Positions 24,033 to 30,458 are shown, counted from the first letter of the stretch. The stretch is 30,458 nucleotides of DNA from Bacteroidales bacterium UBA6828 (GCA_002452095.1 DKEG01000021.1:1-30458); one strand, 5' to 3'. Notes: generated by a model not told the origin, from the letters alone. Numbers and translations are program-made.

Positions 24033-24812
24033 ATGAAAAAGTTAAATATATTATTCGCTTTTTGTTTGGCGTTATGCCTCTCCGCCTGCGAATACGACAA
24101 CTACGATGGTCCCGAGTGCCGTTTTACGGGTCATGTTACTTATCAGGGCAAACCCTATGTCTTCGATGGCAACAAGTCTGTTCTCAAGGCGGTACAGAAA
24201 GGCTTCGGCAAAAACGACGGAGGCACACCCATCCGTATCAACGAGGACGGTACGTTTGCCCAACTCCTCTTTGCGGGCGACTATTACCTTACCCTCGACA
24301 ACCGTCAGTATCCCTTCCGGTTCGTCGATTTCCATTCTCTCGGTGCCGGTCTCGGCTATGATACCATCCCTATGACCCTCACGGGCAATGCCGAGCGTGA
24401 TTTCGAGGTTATCCCCTATTATCTCATCGACTCGGTCGGCTTCGATCCGCTCAATGCAGACTCCAAGGAACTGAAGGTGACGGTGCGTATCCGCCGCAAC
24501 CCCGACGAGCGTCTCCCTGATACACTCCCGATGGTTACGCGTGCATACGTCTATGTCGGCACCAATCAGCATGTCAATTCCGCTACCACGCTTACCAAGG
24601 GCTCCCGCCCGCTCAAAGTAACGGACGAGGTTACGGTCAGTATGCGGGTCGATCTGTCCAAGTACCGCGATGCCACCTACTATGTCAACAACTACCGCGA
24701 CTACCTCTATTTCCGCGTAGCCGTCGAGTTGGATGCCACATACATCGCTTCGGGCTACTACCTCCTCTCCGACCTCTACCGTGTCGATAACGTCCCCTAC
24801 GTAACCAAATAA
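24033..24812 (+). CDS. DUF3823 lipoprotein, probable surface glycan-binding protein
   Basis: A 259-residue lipoprotein. Lipobox CLSAC with Cys19, then EYDNYDGPE, an acidic start typical of surface export. Residues ~30-120 resemble the DUF3823 N-terminal beta-sandwich (FTGHVTYQGKPYVF, TPIRINEDGTFAQLLFAGDYYLTL), and the C-terminal half (from about 125) is a second beta domain ending in ...GYYLLSDLYRVDNVPYVTK. DUF3823 proteins are regularly encoded just after SusC/SusD pairs and are thought to bind glycan at the cell surface. It is separated from the SusD gene by 180 nt holding a hairpin and the duplicated leader element, so its expression may be tuned separately. Confidence 0.85.
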   Translation: MKKLNILFAFCLALCLSACEYDNYDGPECRFTGHVTYQGKPYVFDGNKSVLKAVQKGFGKNDGGTPIRINEDGTFAQLLFAGDYYLTLDNRQYPFRFVDFHSLGAGLGYDTIPMTLTGNAERDFEVIPYYLIDSVGFDPLNADSKELKVTVRIRRNPDERLPDTLPMVTRAYVYVGTNQHVNSATTLTKGSRPLKVTDEVTVSMRVDLSKYRDATYYVNNYRDYLYFRVAVELDATYIASGYYLLSDLYRVDNVPYVTK

Positions 24813-24816
24813 ATTT

Positions 24817-24880
24817 ATGGTTAAGTAATTATATGTTCCAAAGAAATTAACGTCTAATTATACGATAATTAACGTTCTTA
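24817..24880 (+). repeat. leader element copy 2 (before GH43-GH2 gene), with paired AATTAACGT sites
   Basis: Starts with ATGGTTAA (24817-24824) and continues with AATTATATGTTCC (24827-24839) to ACGTTCTTA (24872-24880), nearly identical to copy 1 apart from a 4-nt and a ~7-nt deletion and two or three substitutions. AATTAACGT occurs at 24845-24853 and 24867-24875, again 22 bp apart. It ends 73 nt before the ATG at 24954. Confidence 0.85.
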
Positions 24881-24953
24881 GAATTTCCTTTATTTCTTTC
24901 ATTTCTCTCGCACCGCGGTAGCGTGTGCGTAGAAACCACACACAAACGCAATA

Positions 24954-27800
24954 ATGAAACGTTTCCTTTCCTTAACGATGCATCTCGTCTCGTTCTGCCT
25001 GTTCCTCGTGCTGTCAGGCTGTGCCAAGCAGCCGCAGGCACTCTACCAAAACCCGTTGTTCCCCCAATGCGGCCCCGACCCGTGGGCACTCTTCTACAAC
25101 GGCAACTACTACTATATGCACACCACTCAGAACTGTCTCCGCCTGTGGGTAACGCCCGACATCACCGATGTCCGCAATGCCCCCTGCAAGACCATCTGGA
25201 CACCCACTGACTCAACCAATATGTTCGACCTCTGGGCACCCGAGATACATCGTATCAACGGCAAATGGTATGTCTATTATGCAGCCGACGACGGCAACAC
25301 CGACAACCACCAACTCTATGTCCTTGAGAACCCCAACGAAGACCCCTTCGAGGGCGAGTTCGTGATGAAAGGACGTATCTCCACCGACCCCGGCAACAAC
25401 TGGGCTATCGATGGTTCCGTCTTCGAGAACAACGGCGAACTCTATATGGTCTGGTCGGGGTGGCAGACGCGCCGTGTCAGCACCGAGACCCAGTGTATCT
25501 ATATCGCCCGTATGGAGAATCCGTGGACACTCGCGTCCGAGCGGGTCATCATCTCCCGTCCCGAACTCGAATGGGAACGCCATTGGGTCAACGAGAACGG
25601 TTTCACACCCTCATACACCATCTATGTCAACGAGGGCCCTCAGCCTCTTCCATCTCCCGATGGGCGGTATATCCATATCGCCTATTCGGCAAGCGGATGC
25701 TGGACACCCTACTATGCCCTCGGTCTGCTTACCGCCCGCACCGATGCCGACCTCCTCGACCCCGCTTCGTGGCAGAAGAGTCCTGAACCCGTCTTCCGAC
25801 AGAAACCCGAAGCAGGGGTCTATGGTACGGGGCATAACAGTTTCTTCCCCTCGCCCGACGGCACCGAGTGGTATATCCTCTACCACGCACGTTCCCACGA
25901 AACCGACCCTGCAGGTATGGGCGACACCCGCACACCCCGTATGCAGCGTTTTATGTGGGGCGACGACGGTTTTCCCCGTTTCGGCGAACCGCTGCCTACC
26001 GATACCGCCCTGCCCAAACCATCAGGTACACCGTTTGTCAAACGTACCTACCACCCCGCAGGCAACAACATCTCTACCGCGTGGGGCGACCAAATCAACC
26101 CCGATGCTGTCCTCCCCGAGTACCCGCGTCCGCAACTCGTCCGCGACCGTTGGCAGAACCTCAACGGCTTGTGGCAGTATGCCATTCGCGAGGACTGCGA
26201 CCCGCTGCCTCGCGTCTGGGACGGTGATATACTCGTACCTTTCTGCCTCGAGTCGTCTCTCTCCGGCGTAGGAAAGACCCTCCCCTACCGCCACGCACTC
26301 TGGTATCATCGTACCTTCACCGTCCCGTGCGATTGGCACGGTCAGAACATCGTCCTCCATTTTGGGGCGGTTGATTGGAAAACCGATGTCTATGTCAATG
26401 GTACGCTTGCCGGCTCTCATACAGGCGGTTATACGCCCTTCTCTATCGACATTACCCCCTACCTCAACGGCAAGGGTGAGCAGACCCTCGAACTGGCGGT
26501 TATCGACCCGTCCGACCGTGGCTACCAGCCGCGAGGCAAACAGGTGGCTGACCCCAATGGTATCTGGTACACCGCTGTCTCGGGTATATGGCAAACCGTC
26601 TGGCTCGAACCCGTTCCGGCAAACCATATCACGGCTGTCAAAACCATTCCTGACCTTGCTGCAAACGTCATCCGCACCACTGTCAGCACGTCCGACCTGG
26701 CGGCAAAAGACCCTCTCACTGTCACCCTCCTTGCCGATGGCAAAGTCGTTGCCGAGGCTACGGCTGTTGCGGGTGAAGAGGTGTCGCTCCCCGTGGCTCA
26801 GCCCCGTCTATGGTCGCCCGACTCGCCTTTCCTATACGACCTCCGTATCTCTCTTGCCCATAACGGCAAGACCATCGACCAAGTGGCTTCCTACACTGCT
26901 ATGCGCAGTATCGGCAAGACCCGGGACGCACACGGTATCTGGCGTATGACCCTCAACGGAAAAACCCTCTTCCAGTACGGACCGCTCGACCAGGGCTGGT
27001 GGCCGGACGGACTCTATACCGCCCCCGCCGATTCGGCACTTGTCTTCGACATCGAGACAGCCAAACAACTCGGTTTCAATATGATCCGCAAGCATGTCAA
27101 GGTCGAGCCTGCCCGCTGGTACTACCATTGCGACCGTCTCGGTATGCTCGTTTGGCAGGATATGCCGAGTGGCGACGTGGGCGGCAACCGTTGGGCGCAA
27201 CACTCCTACGAGGGTGGCACCGACCAACCACGTACCGCCGAGTCGGTGGCGGACTACTACCGCGAGTGGCAGGACATCATGGATTTCTGTATGTCCTATC
27301 CCTGTGTCGTTGTATGGGTGCCGTTCAACGAGGCGTGGGGGCAGTTCGACACCGAAGCCGTTACCCGTTGGACGGCAGAATATGACCCGTCCCGTCTCGT
27401 CAACTGCGCCAGCGGAGGCAATTTCCGCCGTTGCGGTGATATACTCGACCTCCACAACTATCCTGCTCCCGCTATGTATCTCTACGACCCGGACCGTGTC
27501 AATGTGCTCGGCGAGTACGGTGGTATAGGTCTGCCTGTCGAGGGGCACCTCTGGGGACAGAACCGCAACTGGGGATATATCAAGTTCACTACCACCGACG
27601 AGGTTACGGCGGAATATACCCGCTATGCACGCCAACTGGCAGCCTTTGTCCCGCAAGGTTTCTCAGCGGCAGTCTATACCCAGACCTCCGATGTCGAGGG
27701 CGAAGTCAACGGTCTCCTTACCTACGACCGCCGTCTCCTCAAGGTCAATCCCGACTCTGTCCGTGCGGCCAACCGATATGTCATCTCTATGCTTGAGTAA
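24954..27800 (+). CDS. bifunctional lipoprotein glycosidase: GH43 domain fused to GH2 domain
   Basis: A 948-residue lipoprotein (lipobox LVLSGC, Cys23). Residues ~30-350 are a GH43 five-bladed propeller with the three catalytic acids in place: Asp42 (GPDPWALF), Asp153 (AIDGSVF) and Glu227 (VNEGPQPL), plus His294 (GTGHNSFF) at the usual metal site. Residues ~385-948 are GH2: a sugar-binding jelly-roll (RDRWQNLNGLWQYAI, YHRTFTVP, VNGTLAGSHTGGYTPFSIDIT), an Ig-like domain and a TIM barrel with acid/base Glu793 (PFNEAWG) and nucleophile Glu854 (VLGEYGG). GH43 enzymes usually remove arabinofuranose or xylose; GH2 includes beta-galactosidases and beta-glucuronidases. The fusion suggests two steps on one side chain, possibly of arabinogalactan. 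Leucine is mostly CTC, unlike the upstream genes. Confidence 0.93.
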   Translation: MKRFLSLTMHLVSFCLFLVLSGCAKQPQALYQNPLFPQCGPDPWALFYNGNYYYMHTTQNCLRLWVTPDITDVRNAPCKTIWTPTDSTNMFDLWAPEIHRINGKWYVYYAADDGNTDNHQLYVLENPNEDPFEGEFVMKGRISTDPGNNWAIDGSVFENNGELYMVWSGWQTRRVSTETQCIYIARMENPWTLASERVIISRPELEWERHWVNENGFTPSYTIYVNEGPQPLPSPDGRYIHIAYSASGCWTPYYALGLLTARTDADLLDPASWQKSPEPVFRQKPEAGVYGTGHNSFFPSPDGTEWYILYHARSHETDPAGMGDTRTPRMQRFMWGDDGFPRFGEPLPTDTALPKPSGTPFVKRTYHPAGNNISTAWGDQINPDAVLPEYPRPQLVRDRWQNLNGLWQYAIREDCDPLPRVWDGDILVPFCLESSLSGVGKTLPYRHALWYHRTFTVPCDWHGQNIVLHFGAVDWKTDVYVNGTLAGSHTGGYTPFSIDITPYLNGKGEQTLELAVIDPSDRGYQPRGKQVADPNGIWYTAVSGIWQTVWLEPVPANHITAVKTIPDLAANVIRTTVSTSDLAAKDPLTVTLLADGKVVAEATAVAGEEVSLPVAQPRLWSPDSPFLYDLRISLAHNGKTIDQVASYTAMRSIGKTRDAHGIWRMTLNGKTLFQYGPLDQGWWPDGLYTAPADSALVFDIETAKQLGFNMIRKHVKVEPARWYYHCDRLGMLVWQDMPSGDVGGNRWAQHSYEGGTDQPRTAESVADYYREWQDIMDFCMSYPCVVVWVPFNEAWGQFDTEAVTRWTAEYDPSRLVNCASGGNFRRCGDILDLHNYPAPAMYLYDPDRVNVLGEYGGIGLPVEGHLWGQNRNWGYIKFTTTDEVTAEYTRYARQLAAFVPQGFSAAVYTQTSDVEGEVNGLLTYDRRLLKVNPDSVRAANRYVISMLE

Positions 27801-27846
27801 TCGTTTGCCGGGCATTTGCCTTCCGTTTACTTTCCGGGTAACAAGC

Positions 27847-27890
27847 ATAGGTGATTCTTAGGTTATTCTTAGGTGATTCCTAGGTGATTC
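27847..27890. repeat. 11-bp tandem repeat, (T)TAGGTGATTC x4
   Basis: Units ATAGGTGATTC, TTAGGTTATTC, TTAGGTGATTC and CTAGGTGATTC in a row in the gap before galM. In reverse complement the core is AATCACCTA, as in 16107-16128. Confidence 0.92.
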
Positions 27891-27929
27891 CTTATAGGAT
27901 ACCATTATAAGCAGCCAATAATACTCGGC

Positions 27930-27976
27930 GAATAGGGCGCAAAGCACCGCTTTGTGCGCAAGCACGCGCCCTATTC
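27930..27976 (+). ncRNA. compact three-helix RNA-like fold in the galM leader
   Basis: An 11-bp outer stem GAATAGGGCGC (27930-27940) / GCGCCCTATTC (27966-27976) encloses two smaller hairpins with no unpaired bases between them: AAAGC-ACC-GCTTT (27941-27953) and GTGC-GCAA-GCAC (27954-27965), the second with a GNRA-type GCAA loop. It ends 19 nt before the galM ATG. Whether it acts as RNA (processing, translation control) or is a DNA repeat is not known. Confidence 0.55.
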
Positions 27977-27995
27977 ACCGCTAATCTAAAAAACA

Positions 27996-29108
27996 ATGCA
28001 AAATATGAACATACGCAATCGTATCACCCCCTCTCTGAGGGGGCTGGGGGGGAGTCTTCTTCTCCTCCTCTTATGCTCCTGCAAGAGCAACACCTCCCCC
28101 GCTCTCTATACCCTCACCAATACCAACGGTATGGAGGTCGCTATCACCGATTTCGGCGGACGTATCGTCTCGCTCCGTGTACCCGACCGCAACGGCACAA
28201 TGCAGGATGTAGTGCTCGGTTTCGACGATCTGCACAACTATCAGACTGTCCCCACCGACTTCGGCGCATGTATCGGGCGGTATGCCAACCGTCTTGACCA
28301 CGGACGAATCACTATCGACGGCACGACCTACTGCCTCCCCACCAACAACTATGGTCATACCCTCCACGGCGGACCTACGGGCTGGCAGTACCGGTTCTAT
28401 TCGGCAGAGCAACCCGATGCCCATACCCTCCGCCTTACTATCCACTCCCCTGACGGAGACAACGGTTTCCCGGGTAATGTCGTAGCGTCTTGCACCTACA
28501 CCCTCTCCGACGACAACACCCTCCGTATGGACTATTCCGCTACTACCGATGCCCCAACGGTCATCAATATGACCAACCACTCCTATTTCAACCTCTCGGG
28601 CAACGGCAACAACGACATTCTCTCCCATACCCTTTGGCTCAATGCCTCCCGTATGACACCCGTTGATAGCACGTTTATGACCACAGGCGAGATAGTGGAC
28701 ATTCCCGCAGGTTCGCCTTTTGATTTCTATTCTGCGCCCAAACCTATCGGACAGGACATCAACGCCAACGATATCCAACTCCGTAACGGACACGGCTACG
28801 ACCACAATTTTGTATTGAATACCGATACCTGCGCCGCCTATACCCACGCCGCTGCGCTCTACTGTCCTACTACGGGTATTGCGCTCGATGTTCTGACTAC
28901 CGAACCGGGGATTCAGGTCTATTCGGGTAATTTCCTGGACGGTACTATTACCGGCAAACGGGGTGAGGTCTATGGTTTCCGCCACGCAGTCTGCCTCGAG
29001 ACCCAACACTATCCCGACACCCCCAACAACCCATCTTGGCCATCAGCCACCCTCCGCCCGGGTGAGGAGTACCGCTCTACCACCCTTTTCCGCTTCTCTA
29101 ACCGATAA
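27996..29108 (+). CDS. galM: aldose 1-epimerase (mutarotase), lipoprotein
   Basis: Interconverts alpha and beta anomers of galactose and related aldoses. 370 residues, normal for GalM plus an export signal. After a basic start, GGSLLLLLLCSC gives a lipobox (Cys at about 29), so it is probably anchored in the periplasm or outer membrane. Core motifs: DFGGRIVSLRVPDR (52-65), VVLGFDDLHNY, FGACIGRYANR (89-99), TLHGGPTGWQ with the first catalytic His, TNHSYFNLSG with the catalytic His, GHGYDHNFVL, and AVCLETQHYPDTPN with the catalytic Glu. It is last in the PUL and fits release of galactose or arabinose. A GC hairpin at 28027-28043 lies inside the signal-peptide codons. Confidence 0.94.
   Translation: MQNMNIRNRITPSLRGLGGSLLLLLLCSCKSNTSPALYTLTNTNGMEVAITDFGGRIVSLRVPDRNGTMQDVVLGFDDLHNYQTVPTDFGACIGRYANRLDHGRITIDGTTYCLPTNNYGHTLHGGPTGWQYRFYSAEQPDAHTLRLTIHSPDGDNGFPGNVVASCTYTLSDDNTLRMDYSATTDAPTVINMTNHSYFNLSGNGNNDILSHTLWLNASRMTPVDSTFMTTGEIVDIPAGSPFDFYSAPKPIGQDINANDIQLRNGHGYDHNFVLNTDTCAAYTHAAALYCPTTGIALDVLTTEPGIQVYSGNFLDGTITGKRGEVYGFRHAVCLETQHYPDTPNNPSWPSATLRPGEEYRSTTLFRFSNR
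28027..28043 (+). other. GC hairpin inside the galM signal-peptide codons
   Basis: CCCCCTC (28027-28033), TCT, GAGGGGG (28037-28043), followed by another G-run. It lies about 30 nt after the galM ATG and could slow initiation. It encodes TPSLRGLGG just before the hydrophobic core. Confidence 0.6.
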
Positions 29109-29144
29109 CCCGGAAACAGAACAGGAAAAGGAAAAAGATATACC

Positions 29145-29184
29145 ATACGAGGCTGTCTGACAAGTATAGGCAGTCTCGTATTTT
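29145..29184. terminator. terminator between galM and the convergent AraC gene
   Basis: Arms ATACGAGGCTG (29145-29155) and CAGTCTCGTAT (29171-29181), 11 pairs with one G-U, then TTTT. It closes the PUL operon. AGGCAGYCYCGTAT recurs at 29258-29271 and could pair with the first arm as an alternative. Confidence 0.75.
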
Positions 29185-29191
29185 GGTGGGA

Positions 29192-29212
29192 GACGACGCG
29201 GCTCGCGTCGTC
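29192..29212. other. perfect GC hairpin in the convergent gap
   Basis: GACGACGCG (29192-29200), GCT, CGCGTCGTC (29204-29212): a 9-bp perfect stem. It is far more GC-rich than the AT-rich surroundings. Together with 29145-29184 it may terminate both convergent transcripts. Confidence 0.6.
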
Positions 29213-29316
29213 AAGAGCAATCTTTTTCTGAAGAATAGGCTTTCTTTTTTACTTATTAGGCAGCCCCGTATGGCTTGCTAATTAAAAGATATTGAATGTA
29301 ATCTGTAATGTTCCGC

Positions 29317-30165
29317 TCAACTGTTCCGGTACGCTTTCGGGGTTACGCCTACGTGCGACTTGAAGAACCGGTTGAAGAACGCCACATTGTCAAAACCGAG
29401 CGAGATGGCTATCTCCTTGATGGGCAATGTGGTGATTTTCAGTTGTGCCTTGGCATCCGTCAGTATCGCGTCGGTGATAATATCGCCTGCCGTGCGGTCG
29501 CTCACGCTCTTTACTGTCGAACATAGGTGGGGCAGGGTGAGGCGCATTGCCTCTGCGTACTGCCGTACGTGGTGCCATTCCTGATAGTGTTTTAGCACCA
29601 TCTGGCAGTAGTCCTGATAAATCTCTGTCTTGCGGTCGGTCGGACGCACGATGTATTCGTCTTGGGAACGGGCATACGAGGCGTAACTCGACTGAAGCAG
29701 GTTGAAGATGTGTACCATACGTTCCGAGTTGAGCATCGACGGGCGCGTATTGCTTGCCTGCATCAGCAGTAGTGCCATATTCTTCAGTACCTCGCCCTGC
29801 TCTTCGGTTACATGTACTATCGGCGAACGCAACTGCAATGCCGTCAGCGACATACGGTTGTTGAATGTGTTCTTTTCGAGGAAAGACGACGAGAACAGGA
29901 TATAATAGACCAACGCATCGTCCGAGAACTCGTGTATCAGTAGGAAACTTCCGGGTTCCAGCAGTAGCGCATCGCCCTTGCGGAACGAGTACTGTGTGAT
30001 ATTGATGGTCGCCCTCGCTGTACCGCGAACTATATAGGCATACACTCCGCACTTGATCTTGCACGGAAAACGCCCGTATTCGTTCATTATCTTTCCGCTG
30101 GCATCCCCTATCAGATAATCCACAGGGCAGTCTAACAGCGGGATATTTTTTGCTTCTACGCTCAT
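29317..30165 (-). CDS. AraC family transcriptional regulator
   Basis: A 282-residue soluble regulator. The N-terminal ~100 residues are a cupin-like sensing domain (KCGVYAYIVRGTARATIN, FRKGDALLLEPGSFLLI); the C-terminal ~95 residues are an AraC HTH domain (YAEAMRLTLPHLCSTVKSVSDRTAGDIITDAILTDAK first helix-turn-helix, IKEIAISLGFDNVAFFNRFFKSHVGVTPKAYR second). It lies at the right end of the PUL, convergent with galM, so it may be a second regulator of the locus or of the gene starting beyond the right edge. I start it at 30165; the start region is duplicated (23-bp repeat), giving a second ATG at 30188 that opens an 8-codon upstream ORF. Confidence 0.92.
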   Translation of the reverse strand: MSVEAKNIPLLDCPVDYLIGDASGKIMNEYGRFPCKIKCGVYAYIVRGTARATINITQYSFRKGDALLLEPGSFLLIHEFSDDALVYYILFSSSFLEKNTFNNRMSLTALQLRSPIVHVTEEQGEVLKNMALLLMQASNTRPSMLNSERMVHIFNLLQSSYASYARSQDEYIVRPTDRKTEIYQDYCQMVLKHYQEWHHVRQYAEAMRLTLPHLCSTVKSVSDRTAGDIITDAILTDAKAQLKITTLPIKEIAISLGFDNVAFFNRFFKSHVGVTPKAYRNS

Positions 30166-30208
30166 ACTCTTTTTTGTTTTACGCTCATACTCTTTTTTGT
30201 TTTACGCT
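30157..30208. repeat. 23-bp tandem duplication across the AraC start codon
   Basis: The 23-bp unit TACGCTCATACTCTTTTTTGTTT... occupies 30157-30179 and 30180-30202 without a mismatch, followed by a 6-base partial copy TACGCT (30203-30208). Each full copy carries the start-codon region (CAT at 30163-30165 and 30186-30188 on the plus strand) and the A-rich stretch before it. Confidence 0.93.
30162..30188 (-). promoter_or_regulatory. 8-codon upstream ORF coupled to the AraC gene
   Basis: ATG at 30188 in the second repeat copy reads MSVKQKRV and stops with TGA at 30164-30162, which overlaps the AraC ATG (ATGA). The sequence before both ATGs is the same because of the duplication. It could couple or compete with AraC translation. 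Confidence 0.45.
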
Positions 30209-30209
30209 G

Positions 30210-30217
30210 CAAATATA
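30210..30217 (-). promoter_or_regulatory. candidate -7 box for the AraC gene
   Basis: Minus-strand TATATTTG (complement of 30210-30217) fits TAnnTTTG, 22 nt before the upstream ATG and 45 nt before the AraC ATG. No TTTG is found 20 nt further upstream, so the -33 box is poor. Confidence 0.45.
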
Positions 30218-30334
30218 CAAATAAATTTCCGAATATTCCGCCGAATCATAATAAATCATTCCTTTTCTTGTTAAAAAACACCTGTTTTCCTCTTTGTTTG
30301 CATAATAAGCGGGTATTGGTGTCTCTCTACCCGA

Positions 30335-30366
30335 TTTGCCTGTATCAATTCTTTTTTGTACATTTG
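30335..30366 (+). promoter_or_regulatory. outward promoter toward a gene beyond the right edge
   Basis: TTTG (30335-30338), 20 nt, TACATTTG (30359-30366). A full consensus match. No gene follows inside the window, so it should serve a gene starting after 30458. The rest of 30218-30334 is AT-rich without a convincing gene. Confidence 0.72.
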
Positions 30367-30401
30367 CAGACCGAAATGCAGACCGAAATGCAGACCGAAA
30401 T
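30366..30401. repeat. 12-bp tandem repeat, GCAGACCGAAAT x3
   Basis: Three perfect units beginning at the last base of the -7 box of the outward promoter, so the repeats would span the transcription start and the first part of the leader. Confidence 0.92.
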
Positions 30402-30458
30402 GCCATATTGTATACCGCTATCTGACACTCGTATAGCATCTGTATAGAAAGAGTAGGT

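Noticed and set aside
28027..28043. Start of galM moved downstream of the GC hairpin
   Set aside because: No ATG follows before the hydrophobic core; a start after it would lose the lipobox signal.
30185..30439. Minus-strand ORF of 84 codons with FRSA repeats
   Set aside because: It reflects the 12-bp array and an AT-rich leader, and runs through the candidate AraC -7 box.

Overview
The window looks like a Bacteroidales chromosome (Prevotella / Porphyromonadaceae-like). Evidence: a SusC/SusD pair, DUF3823 and DUF5686 proteins, two proteins with type IX secretion (T9SS) C-terminal sorting tails, and a set of promoters of the Bacteroidetes type (TTTG, 20 nt, TAnnTTTG) on both strands. I cannot name the species.

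Layout. (1) 1-590: right end of a prophage-like element on the + strand (tail of an M15-type peptidase, a VRR-NUC nuclease, a tiny ORF). It abuts the 3' end of a tRNA-Arg(CCT) gene, a classic integration position. (2) 909-3279, minus strand: rfbC, rfbD and a DUF2461 gene, with a clear promoter before rfbC. These are the last two steps of dTDP-L-rhamnose synthesis. (3) 3281-7191, minus: an operon of a CDP-alcohol phosphatidyltransferase, a GtrA-type membrane protein and a large DUF5686 outer-membrane protein. (4) 7212-7438, minus: initiator tRNA-fMet with its own promoter and terminator. (5) 7473-10284, minus: an overlapping operon of a secreted endonuclease I, an SDR oxidoreductase and an LD-carboxypeptidase. 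(6) 10296-10502, minus: tRNA-Met(CAT) with promoter and terminator. (7) 10706-12376, plus: gpmI (cofactor-independent phosphoglycerate mutase).

(8) 12677-30202: a polysaccharide utilisation locus (PUL). It starts with a membrane-spanning one-component regulator (periplasmic sugar-binding domain, TM helix, AraC-type DNA-binding domain; no kinase or receiver). Next come a T9SS-sorted protein with two copies of an unrecognised beta-rich module, a T9SS-sorted putative (alpha/alpha)6 glycosidase, SusC, SusD, a DUF3823 lipoprotein, a lipoprotein fusing a GH43 to a GH2 domain, and a lipoprotein aldose 1-epimerase. A soluble AraC regulator lies convergently at the right end. The GH43+GH2+mutarotase set suggests a glycan with arabinose and galactose (arabinogalactan-like), but this is inference.

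The non-coding DNA is unusually rich: a duplicated ~55-65 bp leader element with paired AATTAACGT sites 22 bp apart before two PUL genes; a compact three-helix RNA-like fold before the mutarotase gene; short tandem repeats with an exact 11-bp period at four places; a 23-bp duplication across the start of the right-hand AraC gene that creates a coupled 8-codon upstream ORF; and 12-bp tandem repeats beginning at the last base of an outward-facing promoter's -7 box at the right edge. Leucine codon choice also changes sharply within the PUL.
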